In this document: positions 51,904-61,252 of the stretch, piece after piece
Position numbering within the stretch: the first letter of the stretch is position 1
Layout: every line of letters starts with the position of its first letter
Source: Paenibacillus rhizosphaerae
GTDB taxonomy: Bacteria; Bacillota; Bacilli; Paenibacillales; Paenibacillaceae
Reading direction: 5' to 3'
DNA: 64,000 nucleotides
NCBI RefSeq assembly: GCF_014192015.1
Contig: NZ_JACHXJ010000003.1
Coordinates: 310,001-374,000, forward strand
Program-made: the position numbers and the translations under genes
Notes under the pieces: model-generated
The model's database searches: none
What the model was told of the DNA's origin: nothing
What the model saw: the letters and a program-made list of their open reading frames with translations, nothing else

Positions 51904-52641
51904 TCACGCCAGCAACGCGATCCGGCCCTTATAAGCTTCGATCAATGCCGCGTTATGCGCGTCGGCCCCGTCGATGTTGCCGCTTAAAAATACCGGCGGC
52001 GTTAGTCCCTTGTCGATCATGATCCCGATTGCCTCGGCGAACACGGCGTTCAGAATCGCCGCGCCGATCACCGTCGAGCTGGGCGCAAACGCGACCTCCA
52101 TACCTGGATACCGAAGCACCGCATCCCCCTTGACGGAGAAGTTGTCGATCACCAGATCGACGGCGTCGGCCAGGTGCCGGCCGCTCTCATGGCGGGAAGG
52201 CTGGCTCTTGGAATACGCCAGGGAGGTTACGCCGATGGTAAAGGCGCCCTTCTGCCCGGCCATAAGCGCAACATCCACCGGCACCGGATTTCGTCCGGAG
52301 GTAGACAGCACAAACACCACTTCGCCATCCCGGATATCCTGCTCTCCCATGAAGTCTGCCGCAAGGCCGTTCTGCCGCTCCAGCTCGGATGAACGCACCG
52401 CGCCTTCGTGCAGCATCAGCTTCTCCACGAAGATGGGACGGATGGGAGCAAGCCCGCCGGCCCGATAGAACACCTCTTCGGTGAGGATATGCGAATGCCC
52501 GCAGCCGAATAAATGGATAATGCCTCCCTGCTCTATGCAATCCGCAACCTTAACGGCAGCACGGCGGATCTCCCCTGCCTGCTTCGTCCGAACCTTATGC
52601 AGCAGCTCACCGATAATGTTGAAATACGCGTTCATCAGCAT
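51904..52641 (-). CDS. SIS-domain sugar-phosphate-binding protein
   Basis: 245 residues, SIS_2-type fold: GGIIHLFGCGHSHILTEEVF, then EVVFVLSTSGRNPVPVDVAL, with the SIS Ser/Thr-rich phosphosugar loop, and LAYSKSQPSR. Similar to the UPF0309 group. As part of the PTS operon it probably isomerises, or senses, a phosphorylated sugar or sugar acid. Start overlaps the preceding creatininase gene by seven bases. Confidence 0.8.
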   Translation of the reverse strand: MLMNAYFNIIGELLHKVRTKQAGEIRRAAVKVADCIEQGGIIHLFGCGHSHILTEEVFYRAGGLAPIRPIFVEKLMLHEGAVRSSELERQNGLAADFMGEQDIRDGEVVFVLSTSGRNPVPVDVALMAGQKGAFTIGVTSLAYSKSQPSRHESGRHLADAVDLVIDNFSVKGDAVLRYPGMEVAFAPSSTVIGAAILNAVFAEAIGIMIDKGLTPPVFLSGNIDGADAHNAALIEAYKGRIALLA

Positions 52642-53393
52642 GATTCCTCCCCCTTCGCTTCAAAATCCAGCTTCCTTCTGGCCTGCAGCACCATGTCCGC
52701 CATCGCGTCCAGGCTGCGTTCGATGATCTTCTCGCCTTTCGTCCGGCTGGCCAGAGTGGCGTCGCCCAGCACTGCCGAAGACGTCATCTCTTCCCAGGGC
52801 GTAGGGGTGCAGTCGGCGTCAACAGGGATATGCGGTTTCCCGTCGATCGCACGGTCCATGTCCACATACTCTTCAGCCAAATACAGCATGTAGGACGTTT
52901 CGATTTCGTCGGCATGCATATAAGTGCCGTGAACCGCCGGCGTTTCCCGGACTTCTGCGGTTACTTCCTTCGTTCCGGGATAGAAGAAGTAGAATACCTT
53001 AAGGTCCGGCACCCGTTCATACAGCACCCTTGCGGCTTCCTTCAAGGCGACGGCATTTCCCAAATGGCCGTTGACCATGGCCAGAATGCGAAAGCCCTGG
53101 TTGTACAGGCTTTCCCCGATATCGGCCAAGATCCGGATTAGCGCCTCGTTGGAAACGGAAATGCTTCCCGGAAAATGGCGCAGGCTCCACACTTGCCCGT
53201 AAGGCAGCGTCGGCAGCACGAACCCGCAGGTGCGCGCAGCCAGTTTGTCCGCGAGCCGTTCGGCAAGCAGATTGTCCGTGCCGAGGGGAAGATGCGGGCC
53301 GTGCGCTTCCACGGCACCGACCGGCAGGATGGCCGTGCGGTGCCGGCGGATCTTGTCCATGACGTCAACCGAGTTTTCGTGCTCGAATTTCAT
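52635..53393 (-). CDS. Creatininase family amidohydrolase
   Basis: 252 residues. Metal-binding AILPVGAVEAHGPHLPLGTD (Glu, His, Asp), MVNGHLGNAVALKEA and HADEIETSYML match the creatininase/formamide hydrolase fold. Family members open cyclic amides or act on formamide compounds. Within a sugar PTS operon it may release a ring-amide or N-formyl substituent. GGGGGCAGGGTC precedes the ATG. Confidence 0.85.
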   Translation of the reverse strand: MKFEHENSVDVMDKIRRHRTAILPVGAVEAHGPHLPLGTDNLLAERLADKLAARTCGFVLPTLPYGQVWSLRHFPGSISVSNEALIRILADIGESLYNQGFRILAMVNGHLGNAVALKEAARVLYERVPDLKVFYFFYPGTKEVTAEVRETPAVHGTYMHADEIETSYMLYLAEEYVDMDRAIDGKPHIPVDADCTPTPWEEMTSSAVLGDATLASRTKGEKIIERSLDAMADMVLQARRKLDFEAKGEESC

Positions 53394-53405
53394 GACCCTG
53401 CCCCC

Positions 53406-54398
53406 TTACTTTTTGAACGTAAAACAACGTGCCGGGTTGGCGACAAAGAACTTCTCGATCAGCTGTCTGCCGTCAAAGCCCGCGCGGTCCGCTTCGTCGA
53501 TGAAACGGGGCACCCATTTCGCAATGATATATTCCAGCCCCAGCCCATGGTCGTAATGCTTGTAGTAGGTTTTGCGGGCGGTGTCCCCGCTGATCAGAAT
53601 TTGGTCCTCATAGCCTTTGCGGACGAGGTTCAGGATGAGCTCGATGCGCGTGCTTTCGGGCGCGTATTTGATCTTGCCGATGCCGTCAAAGCTCAAAAAT
53701 GCGCCGGTTGCGGCGATTTGCTCGTGGTAATACGGATCCGGATTCCGGTCCATGTGTCCGAGGCTCAGGTAGGACAGGTTTACGCCTTCGCTTCTCAAGA
53801 GCTCGATCTGCTCCAGCGCCATCGTGCCGACCTCCGTGTGGGAGTGGACGGGAGCTTTTGTTTCGTGATGCGCCCTTGCCACGGCCCGCAGCGTTTTTTC
53901 TTCCAGCGGCGTGATCCGGTTGTAGCCGGTTCCGAATTTGACCTGGCCTGCCTTGAATGGCGTTCCTTCCAGCCCTTCCTCGACCTCGCGAATGACGAAT
54001 TCGGCCAGTTCATTGATTGTTTTCGCCTCAATCCACTGGGCGTAAGTATTATAGGGCCCGGTAAGGGGCTTCAGCTCTTCCTTGATGCCTGCATCCCACA
54101 AAAAGCTTTTGTTGAATCCGGCCGTCCCGACGATCCGGATGCCCGTCTCGCGGGCAATCTCCTCTACGGCATGAACATCCCGGCCATAATCGACCGCCGT
54201 TGCATCCACGATCGACTGCCCGCCGTGCCGTTTGAAATCCAGCACATCCAGCTTCGACTTCTCCTTGTCGTCCAGCAGAAGATCGTCTTCCCCCCGTTCC
54301 TGCCAATAGGCCGGGCGGCATACGATATGCTCATGGGAGTAAGTAAACCCGAGCTCCTTTGGATCGATGTCCCCGTGAAGTGTGCGGATAAAGCCCAT
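53406..54398 (-). CDS. Phosphotriesterase-family hydrolase (lactonase-like)
   Basis: 330 residues, binuclear metal TIM barrel. GFTYSHEHIVCRPAYW (first two His), QVKFGTGYNRITPLE (bridging Lys), APVHSHTEVG, LSLGHMDRNPDPYY, and ILISGDTARK (final Asp). PTE homologues beside ascorbate-type PTS systems are usually lactonases or carbohydrate-phosphate hydrolases. GGAGGAGAGCGTTA precedes the ATG. A 138-base gap separates it from IIC, with no gene in it. Confidence 0.85.
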   Translation of the reverse strand: MGFIRTLHGDIDPKELGFTYSHEHIVCRPAYWQERGEDDLLLDDKEKSKLDVLDFKRHGGQSIVDATAVDYGRDVHAVEEIARETGIRIVGTAGFNKSFLWDAGIKEELKPLTGPYNTYAQWIEAKTINELAEFVIREVEEGLEGTPFKAGQVKFGTGYNRITPLEEKTLRAVARAHHETKAPVHSHTEVGTMALEQIELLRSEGVNLSYLSLGHMDRNPDPYYHEQIAATGAFLSFDGIGKIKYAPESTRIELILNLVRKGYEDQILISGDTARKTYYKHYDHGLGLEYIIAKWVPRFIDEADRAGFDGRQLIEKFFVANPARCFTFKK

Positions 54399-54536
54399 TA
54401 ACGCTCTCCTCCATTCATGATGAGTTGTTGGTGCCCTGATGTATCATCCGTCTGCAAGCCAAGGCCCGCCAGGCCCCGGGAAGACGGCGCTCCGACCGTT
54501 CGCCATCTTCCGTTTGGCCGTTTGTAAACGTTCAAC

Positions 54537-55835
54537 TTAAAAGAACAGCTTGGCGATAAAGTGCAAAATCGGACCGATGATAAACATATCCGAGTCGGCG
54601 GCCCACATGGCCGTGTCCGGCACGGTTGAAGAGATGAGGAAGCGGACCATGACAAACTGCCCCCAGGCGACGATCGTCGATGTAACAAAGCCCCCGATAA
54701 CCGCTCCGCGCACGCCGCCCGTCGAGTTACCGAATACGCCGGCGGTTGCCCCATGGAAGAACAGCACGATCATCGTCGGTACAAAAATGTAGGACACCGT
54801 GCTGCCGAGCACAAGCAGCCAGATGATGGCTCCGGCGAAGGCGCCGAGGAAACCGAGCACAACGGCGTTCGGCGCGTAAGGATACACGACCGGGGCATCC
54901 AGCGCCGGCTTGGCCCCGGGCACCAATTTGGTCGCAATCCCGTTAAAGGCCGGCACCAGCTCGCCGACAAACATCCGCACCCCCATCAGCACGATCGCAA
55001 TGCCGCCGGCGAACGTAAACGACTGGATAATGGAATAAATAATAAAGTTCTGGTCTCCTGCCTTGGCGATCAGTGCAGCGGCTTCGGGGGTTCCCTTGGT
55101 CGACAGGATGATCGCTCCGATCAGGAACAGCACGCCCATGCTGAGCGCCGTAATGACGTTGGAGTCGCGAAGAAATTCGAATCCCTTCGGCACTTTGATC
55201 TTCTCGGAATCGTTCTTTTTGTTGCCGAGCACCTTGCCCAGCAGCGCCGCCAGCAGAGCGACGGAGGCTGAGGTGTGGCCCAGGGCGATGTTGTCGTTCC
55301 CGGTAACCTTTCTGAGGAACGGCTGAACCAGGGCCGGCTGGAAGGTCCAATACAGGCCCAGGATGACGGCGATGACGACCACGAGTTTCCATACCGGAAC
55401 GCCGGTGCCAGCCGCATGGACGATGACGCCCGCAAAGATCGTCGAGGTCCAGAACATCATGTGTCCGGTCAGATAAATGTACTTGAACCGGGTAAACCGG
55501 GCCAGCGCCACGTTAATCAGGAAGCCGACCAGCATGGCCAGCGTGACGGCGCTGCCGAATTTGGTGTTGAAGGCATCTTGGCCCATGAAGCTGCCGAGCG
55601 AGCTGGTCTTCAGGCCGAACACTTCCTTCCACATCGGTTCGAACACGTTCAGCGCATTCACGATGACGTCCGAACCCGCCCCGATGATGAGGAAGCCGAT
55701 GATCGCCTTGAACGTCCCGCTCACCAGCTGGCTGGTCGATTTTTTCTGAAGCATGAGGCCGACCAGAACAATGAAGCCGAGCAGTATGGCAGGTGTTCCG
55801 AAAATGTTGGTTGCGATCCAATAAAGCACGTCCAT
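54537..55835 (-). CDS. PTS ascorbate-type transporter subunit IIC
   Basis: 432 residues, about eleven membrane segments, of the UlaA/SgaT family. Features: FGTPAILLGFIVLVGLMLQKK, TFKAIIGFLIIGAGSDVIV, NTKFGSAVTLAMLVGFLINV, MVRFLISSTVPDTAMWAADS. Transports the substrate while IIB phosphorylates it. AGGAGGTGTCCATCC precedes the ATG. Relatives carry ascorbate, but the operon content differs from ula, so the substrate may be another sugar acid or its derivative. Confidence 0.9.
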   Translation of the reverse strand: MDVLYWIATNIFGTPAILLGFIVLVGLMLQKKSTSQLVSGTFKAIIGFLIIGAGSDVIVNALNVFEPMWKEVFGLKTSSLGSFMGQDAFNTKFGSAVTLAMLVGFLINVALARFTRFKYIYLTGHMMFWTSTIFAGVIVHAAGTGVPVWKLVVVIAVILGLYWTFQPALVQPFLRKVTGNDNIALGHTSASVALLAALLGKVLGNKKNDSEKIKVPKGFEFLRDSNVITALSMGVLFLIGAIILSTKGTPEAAALIAKAGDQNFIIYSIIQSFTFAGGIAIVLMGVRMFVGELVPAFNGIATKLVPGAKPALDAPVVYPYAPNAVVLGFLGAFAGAIIWLLVLGSTVSYIFVPTMIVLFFHGATAGVFGNSTGGVRGAVIGGFVTSTIVAWGQFVMVRFLISSTVPDTAMWAADSDMFIIGPILHFIAKLFF

Positions 55836-55870
55836 GGATGGACACCTCCTCGGTTAGGTCAAGATAGGGC

Positions 55871-56134
55871 TTACAAGGCTTCCTCCAGCTTTTGCTTAAT
55901 TTCGGCATTGTCGAAGTAGTTGTTGAGGACAATGATCCGGGCGGAATGGCCCTCCAGGCTTTGCGCCAGCCCATGGCTTGTGATGATATAGTCGGCCGCT
56001 GTACCTGAGGCCGTGGATACGTCTGTATGCTCCACGTCGGCGCTGACGCCCATGGCACTCAGCACATTTTCCACGTTCATCCGCAGAATCAGACTCGTTC
56101 CTTGACCCAAACCGCATACGCATAATACTTTCAT
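55871..56134 (-). CDS. PTS ascorbate-type subunit IIB
   Basis: 87 residues, begins MKVLCVCGLGQGTSLILRM. Cys7 in CGLGQGTS is the phosphorylation site typical of UlaB/SgaB. The start overlaps the end of IIA by four bases. Confidence 0.92.
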   Translation of the reverse strand: MKVLCVCGLGQGTSLILRMNVENVLSAMGVSADVEHTDVSTASGTAADYIITSHGLAQSLEGHSARIIVLNNYFDNAEIKQKLEEAL

Positions 56135-56580
56135 TGCTCATTCCCCCTAATGATTTGTTGGATAGCTTCTACATCAGCCGCCTGTTTGAACTGCTCCAGA
56201 TGCGCCGGACTGCTCAGCAGCGTTGTCAGCTGGCGCAGCAGGGCGATATGCTCGCCGCTGTCGGAACCGCCAAGGGCGAATACCAGCTGCACCGGATCGT
56301 TGGCGCGGTGGCCGAAGACGACCGGTTCCTTCAGCCGGACAAAAGACACCGCGGCCTCGATCACACCGTCCTGCGCACGGGCGTGCGGCAGGGCAATGCT
56401 CGGGGCGAGGACGAAGTACGGTCCCCTCTCCCGGTAGGACTCCACCATCGCGTCGGCGTAGCGCGCTTCCGCAGCGCCCGCCTCCGTCAGCAGCGCGCCA
56501 GCCAGCCGGATTGCCTCCTCGGCGGATGCCGCTTCGGCATCCAGCGCAATGAGCGGAGGTTCAAGAAATTTCATGTTCAT
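56131..56580 (-). CDS. PTS subunit IIA (mannitol/fructose-ascorbate type)
   Basis: 149 residues. The phosphorylated His is in PSIALPHARAQDGVIEAAVS, followed by VVFGHRANDPVQLVFALGGS. Same family as UlaC. Accepts phosphate from the operon HPr and passes it to IIB. First structural gene after the regulator, 18 bases apart. Confidence 0.92.
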   Translation of the reverse strand: MNMKFLEPPLIALDAEAASAEEAIRLAGALLTEAGAAEARYADAMVESYRERGPYFVLAPSIALPHARAQDGVIEAAVSFVRLKEPVVFGHRANDPVQLVFALGGSDSGEHIALLRQLTTLLSSPAHLEQFKQAADVEAIQQIIRGNEQ

Positions 56581-56598
56581 CTCTCCCGTTCGGATAGT

Positions 56599-58734
56599 TT
56601 AGCCGGAACTTGAAGCCGTCCCGATCTGCTTCAGAATCTGCTCCTTCGTATGCGCCTCCTTCAGCCGGTTCAGGCCGGCTGCGTCCTTCAGCATGCCTGT
56701 TAGCTCGGACAATGCCTTCAGATGCGACTCGCCGTCGATCGCCGCCAGCACCAGCACGACCCGCACCTGGTGGCGCGCTTCCCCGGAAAAAGCCACGGGC
56801 CGCTCTAATTGCAGCAGACTCATCCCCAGCCGCTTCACGCCATCCTCCGGCCGGCCGTGCGCGATGGCGATTCCGGGCGCGACCACAATGTAAGGACCAA
56901 GCGACTTCACTTTGCCGATCATGGCATCGATATAGCCTTCTTCGATATATTCTTCCGCCAGCAGCGGCCGGGCCGCTTCCCGGATTGCTTCGCGCCAGTT
57001 TGCGCTCTCCCGCTGCAGGCGGATCATCGGCGCGGACAGCAGCTCGGCCAGTGACGGCTTGGGCCGCTCGCCCAGCCATACTTTGCTTCTGCCGCCGGAC
57101 AGGTAGCGGCCGAGCTCGTCTGCGAGTCCCGCTTCGTCGGTCACGTCTGCGTGCTTGCGGACGATATCGAGAAGGGCCTGCACCGAGCTTGCCTGCGTCC
57201 TTTGGCCACGGCCACCTCCCGTGTTCACCCGGCCGAGCAGATTCTCTTTGTCCTTGTCGCTGAGGATCGAATGGACGACATAAACGGGCACTTTGCTGTC
57301 CGGCAGCGGGACTGTTGAGAAAATTAAATCGACCCGCTCCTGGAACTGCTCGTATTCCCGTAAGGAGAGCAACGCGATAATGTCGAGGGTGGAGAAAAGT
57401 CCCTCCAGCTGGGCCTTCAGCATCCTTGACGCAGAGATCCCGTTCACGCAGACGATCGCCGCCCGCCGCCGGGCCGCCGGCTCCACTTCCTCCCGGCGCA
57501 GCCATCCGCCGAAATGCATCGCCAGATAGCTGATCTCGACGTCGCTCAGCTTCCGGCCGACCAGCTCCTCGAAGGCGTACGCCGAGCGCCGGGTGAGCTC
57601 GAATAAATCGCCGTATTTACCGCGGATGTCCTCCAGGAGGGGATTGACCAGCTCCAAACCATACATGATCCGGTAATACGCCGGCTTTAAGTGCACCAGC
57701 AGGTCCGCCTCCACGGCTTCCCGGCCGCCGAGCCAGACGCAGGCGCTGCGCTGAAACGCATCCGTCATCTCCCGGGCCGCGTCCCGCAGGCTCCCAATGA
57801 TTTCATCCGATCCTGTCAGCTGCTCCATCCGGTTCGCACGCGCCCCAAGCAGATGCATCGTAAGGTAAGCGTTTTCTTCTTCCGGCACCGGAATGCCGAA
57901 TAAGCGGCTAAGGCCGTCCGCGATTCGGGAAGCCGCGTCATACTCGGGCGTCTGCCGGAGCACCTCCCGCTCGTCCTCATCCACGCGGATTACCCGGCCG
58001 GACTGGATCCGGCGGATATACAGCAAAAATCGGGTGGTCAAATGAAAGAGCATCTCGTCAGTGAGTTCCACGTTCAGCAGCCGCTCGCTGGCCGCGATCA
58101 GCCGGTAGATCTGATGCCGGATGCCGTCGTCCATATTCTCCGGCATCAGATCCCGCAGCGGGTTCTGCTCTCCCCAGCTGCCCGTAAGACTGATCGCCTG
58201 CTCCCAGCTGACGCTGCCGGCAAGCTGATCGCAGCAGCGGGTCAGCTCTCTCCTGATCCTCGCCTCATCGCCGCGCACTTCGTAGCCCCGCTTCCGGTCG
58301 TACACCACTTCGAGGCCGGCCTCTTCCAGCTGCGCGCGGACTGTATTCAAATCCTTCAGCACCGTCCCCCGGCTGACTTGGAGCAAATCGGTAAGGCGGT
58401 GAATAAAAACGGGACTTTCCGCCGTTAGCAGCCGGACTAAGATCCAGGCCAGCCGCTCCCGCGGAGACAAATAATACTGCTGCGCCGAAGAGCTCTCTGC
58501 CCCTGCCGTTTCCGGGATCCCCCGGCGGCTGGCCTCCGGCAGCAAATAACCGGCCGTGCGCACGTACTCGACAGGGGGCAGTTCCAAAGCCTCCAACCAG
58601 TCATTGATTTTGTTCATATCGTAATACACGGTTCTTCGGGAGATGCCGAGCCTCTGCGTCAGTTCATCCAGCGCCACGTAATCATCCGCCTGCACCAGCA
58701 GCTTCAGTATTTCGGTACTGCGTTCATCAAGCAT
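56599..58734 (-). CDS. PRD-containing transcriptional activator (LicR/MtlR type)
   Basis: 711 residues. Order: HTH_11 (1-60, ALDELTQRLGISRRTVYYDM), second HTH/Mga-like part (about 95-175), PRD1 (about 200-300), PRD2 (about 310-410, with YLAMHFGGW), IIB-like domain (AAIVCVNGISASRML) and a C-terminal IIA-like domain (from about 560; VVAPGIAIAHGRPEDGVKRL with the regulatory His). PTS phosphorylation of PRD and IIA residues should tune activity to substrate. ATG 58734 follows AGGAGGGATGCCGG; the frame extends to 58794 but without a ribosome site. TATAAT lies at 58789-58784 on the minus strand. Confidence 0.9.
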   Translation of the reverse strand: MLDERSTEILKLLVQADDYVALDELTQRLGISRRTVYYDMNKINDWLEALELPPVEYVRTAGYLLPEASRRGIPETAGAESSSAQQYYLSPRERLAWILVRLLTAESPVFIHRLTDLLQVSRGTVLKDLNTVRAQLEEAGLEVVYDRKRGYEVRGDEARIRRELTRCCDQLAGSVSWEQAISLTGSWGEQNPLRDLMPENMDDGIRHQIYRLIAASERLLNVELTDEMLFHLTTRFLLYIRRIQSGRVIRVDEDEREVLRQTPEYDAASRIADGLSRLFGIPVPEEENAYLTMHLLGARANRMEQLTGSDEIIGSLRDAAREMTDAFQRSACVWLGGREAVEADLLVHLKPAYYRIMYGLELVNPLLEDIRGKYGDLFELTRRSAYAFEELVGRKLSDVEISYLAMHFGGWLRREEVEPAARRRAAIVCVNGISASRMLKAQLEGLFSTLDIIALLSLREYEQFQERVDLIFSTVPLPDSKVPVYVVHSILSDKDKENLLGRVNTGGGRGQRTQASSVQALLDIVRKHADVTDEAGLADELGRYLSGGRSKVWLGERPKPSLAELLSAPMIRLQRESANWREAIREAARPLLAEEYIEEGYIDAMIGKVKSLGPYIVVAPGIAIAHGRPEDGVKRLGMSLLQLERPVAFSGEARHQVRVVLVLAAIDGESHLKALSELTGMLKDAAGLNRLKEAHTKEQILKQIGTASSSG

Positions 58735-58897
58735 TCCGGCATCCCTCCTGTCATTGACGAAATATGTCGTTCCTGGTGACTCGATTATACCCATGGCCCT
58801 GCGGCGAATGACAGTTCAATTCCTGGAAGTCCGGTTTGTGCAAAAATGAATCCCATCGATTTCCAGGTCGCTGACGCAAACCGGAAGCCCGGCACGA

Positions 58898-58930
58898 CAA
58901 AAAGCCCTCTGCTTGGTTACAGAGAGCTTA
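58898..58930 (-). terminator. Terminator of the DUF2512 gene
   Basis: Minus strand AAGCTCTCTG/CAGAGGGCTT stem with one mismatch, then TTTTT. Confidence 0.75.
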
Positions 58931-58980
58931 GAGTTCCATGTACTCATCTATTTATCTATCAACGTTAAGCTGCGGCGGCA

Positions 58981-59334
58981 TTAGGCCCGCTGTCTTCTGG
59001 CCGAACGGTCGTCACTAAGCAGCCACATGTGGTAGAAGTATTCGAAAATCCCCGCCACGATGGTGATGATCAGCATATCCGTATAAGACAAGGACCACAG
59101 ATTCGATGCGCGCACCGCCCAGAGCATGAGAAAAACCAGGACAGCATCGCACAACGTAGACACGATATTGCTGTTGGAAGTGCGGAGTATCAGCAGGTCG
59201 CCGACCAAATAGGAAATGACGCCGATCGCCAGCGCCGTGGCCAGAGCGCCCCAGATCGTTGCAGTAGAGAGCACTAACAGCATCGCGGTGATCACAACCA
59301 AATGAGCTACCAACTTTACGGCAAATTTACCCAT
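58981..59334 (-). CDS. DUF2512 (YndM-like) membrane protein
   Basis: 117 residues with four membrane helices (KLVAHLVVITAMLLVLSTAT, TALAIGVISYLVGDLLIL, VSTLCDAVLVFLMLWAV, MLIITIVAGIFEYFYHMWLL) and a basic tail. Matches the DUF2512/YndM pattern, function unknown. Monocistronic, own terminator. Confidence 0.8.
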   Translation of the reverse strand: MGKFAVKLVAHLVVITAMLLVLSTATIWGALATALAIGVISYLVGDLLILRTSNSNIVSTLCDAVLVFLMLWAVRASNLWSLSYTDMLIITIVAGIFEYFYHMWLLSDDRSARRQRA

Positions 59335-59659
59335 ATTCCTGACCCCCTTTCCTCATTTGGATTGTTTTTCATGTTAGTTATAAACAGGTTTGGGTGCTTT
59401 AAACCATCAACTGCCCTAGCAGACAAATCGTTCTTTTTCTATTACCATGCGCCAAAAAGCCGGTTTATATGCGCATCCGCAAAAGGAGAGCCCAAATGAA
59501 ATATCAGCAGCGCCGATAGAAGCGCATTCCTGTCCAAGTCCTGGAGAAAACAGAAATTATGGGGATAGACAGGACTTGTGCTCCAATCGGTTTATGCCAT
59601 ATAATGACCATAGTCATTTATGACCTTGGTCATTTTTTATACATAATGAGGTGGTTGGA
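59335..59659. other. Intergenic region between DUF2512 and TetR genes
   Basis: Divergent promoters and the TetR operators at 59603-59633. A seven-codon frame at 59496-59519 with AAAAGGAG in front is the only coding-like sign; I do not call it a gene. Confidence 0.5.
59600..59633. promoter_or_regulatory. -10 element and paired TetR operators
   Basis: TATAAT (59600-59605). Palindromes AATGAC-CATA-GTCATT (59603-59618) and ATGACC-TT-GGTCAT (59620-59633) overlap it and follow directly. Likely autoregulatory sites. Confidence 0.65.
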
Positions 59660-60241
59660 TTGCTGAGAGACCAGAAGAAAAAGAGCACTCGGGAAAAGAT
59701 TACCCGCTATGCCCTTCAAATGTTTAAGGAAAAAGGGTACGACAACGTCACCGTGGAAGAAATTGCCGCCGCGTGCGGAATCGCGAAAGGAACCTTTTTT
59801 AACTATTTTCCGAAAAAAGAGCATGTGCTTCTGTATGTAGCCGATTCGTACGCCAGCCTGATGGACGACATCATCGCGCGTCATCCGGACGGTCCCTTGA
59901 AGCAGCGCGTTTTGCGGATCCTTCACGACCTGCTGCACATCTATACGCAGCATGAGGAGCTTCTGCGGCTGACCCTGATTGAAACGATCAAAGCGGAAAT
60001 CGTATCAGGCAGCGAATTAACCAACATTTCGAATTTCAAAAATGCACTGCGCCGGTTGATGGAGGATGCCGGAGAACAAGACCCGCGGCAGCGGCTGTCA
60101 GACCCCGAACTAAGCTCAGGAGTGGTGGTCGGACTGTTCTTCCAGACGCTGATTACGCTGTCCTCCAAGATGAGCGAAGACGGGATATACGGATCGATTG
60201 AACGGCAGCTGGACGCCGTATGGGAGGGGATCGGCAGGTGA
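59660..60241 (+). CDS. TetR/AcrR family regulator
   Basis: 193 residues. HTH: REKITRYALQMFKEKGYDNV, TVEEIAAACGIAKGTFFNYF with the typical GTFFNYFP recognition helix. The TTG at 59660 is preferred as start because GAGGTGG lies just upstream; a GTG at 59651 has no ribosome site. It overlaps the start of the phosphodiesterase gene, so the two are co-transcribed and likely co-regulated through the palindromes in front. Confidence 0.85.
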   Translation: MLRDQKKKSTREKITRYALQMFKEKGYDNVTVEEIAAACGIAKGTFFNYFPKKEHVLLYVADSYASLMDDIIARHPDGPLKQRVLRILHDLLHIYTQHEELLRLTLIETIKAEIVSGSELTNISNFKNALRRLMEDAGEQDPRQRLSDPELSSGVVVGLFFQTLITLSSKMSEDGIYGSIERQLDAVWEGIGR

Positions 60242-61245
60242 GGCGTTTGAAGCGGATTGTACGGAGCAAAACCTTTATCATTTTGGCACTATTGATAGTT
60301 TTTATTTATCTGAATAACACCTCCCTGCTTGCCAAACCCCGGGATGGTTCCCCTTTTCTGCTCGCCCATCGCGGATTGGCCCAAACCTTTACGATGGAGG
60401 GAATCACGAACGACACCTGTACCGCGGAACGGATTTATCCCCCTGAGCACCCCTACCTGGAAAATACGCTTCCGTCCATGGAAGCCGCATTCCAGGCGGG
60501 TGCCGATATGGTGGAACTCGATATCAAGCTGACGAAGGACGATCAAATCGCCGTGTTCCATGACTGGACGCTGGACTGCCGCACCCATGTGAAAGGCATG
60601 ACGACGGATTACACCATGGCCGAGCTGAAAAAGGTTGATATCGGCTACGGTTATACCGCCGACGGCGGGCAAACGTATCCTTTCCGGGGTAAAGGCATCG
60701 GGCTTATGCCGACGCTCGATGAGGTGCTGAAGCATTTTCCGGACCGGTCTTTTCTGATTCATATGAAAAGCAGTGATCCGAAGGAAGGCGTCCGGTTGGC
60801 CGAGGCGATGTCGGCACTGCCGGAAGAGCGGTTGAAGCAGCTCGCTTTTTATGGCGGGGATGAGCCGGTAGCGGCACTCCATGCGCAGCTTCCCGGTGCC
60901 CGCGTCATGTCCATTGCCACGATGAAGCGCTGCCTGATTCCGTATCTGGCCGCGGGATGGACCGGGTATATGCCTTCCGCCTGCAAGCATACGGAGCTGC
61001 ATATTCCCGAGAAAATCGCCCCGCTCCTGTGGGGATGGCCGAACCGCTTCCTGAACCGGATGGACAAAGCTGACACGCGGGTGATCGTCGTCGGCGGCGA
61101 CGGCAGCGATTTTTCATCGGGCTTTGACAGCCCCGAGGACATCAAGCGGCTGCCGGCCCGTTACACCGGCGGCATCTGGACGAACCGCATCGACCGGATC
61201 GCCCCTTTGTTTAAAGGCAGTTCCGCGGATGAACCCTCCTCTTAG
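60238..61245 (+). CDS. Membrane-anchored glycerophosphodiester phosphodiesterase
   Basis: 335 residues. An N-terminal hydrophobic helix (FIILALLIVFIYLNN) anchors or exports the protein. The GDPD domain shows FLLAHRGLAQ (catalytic His-Arg), ENTLPSMEAAFQAGADMVEL, DIKLTKDDQIAVFHDWTLD (Glu/Asp metal site, catalytic His). Splits glycerophosphodiesters to glycerol phosphate and an alcohol. GTG start with GGGAGGGGATCGGCAG upstream, overlapping the TetR stop codon. Confidence 0.88.
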   Translation: MRRLKRIVRSKTFIILALLIVFIYLNNTSLLAKPRDGSPFLLAHRGLAQTFTMEGITNDTCTAERIYPPEHPYLENTLPSMEAAFQAGADMVELDIKLTKDDQIAVFHDWTLDCRTHVKGMTTDYTMAELKKVDIGYGYTADGGQTYPFRGKGIGLMPTLDEVLKHFPDRSFLIHMKSSDPKEGVRLAEAMSALPEERLKQLAFYGGDEPVAALHAQLPGARVMSIATMKRCLIPYLAAGWTGYMPSACKHTELHIPEKIAPLLWGWPNRFLNRMDKADTRVIVVGGDGSDFSSGFDSPEDIKRLPARYTGGIWTNRIDRIAPLFKGSSADEPSS

Positions 61246-61252
61246 AGCCCTT

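Noticed and set aside
53175..54401. 408-codon plus-strand frame opposite the creatininase and phosphotriesterase genes
   Set aside because: Antisense shadow of two genes with intact catalytic motifs.
59496..59519. Seven-codon frame with AAAAGGAG upstream
   Set aside because: Too short to support; no partner gene directly after it and no leader-peptide logic.
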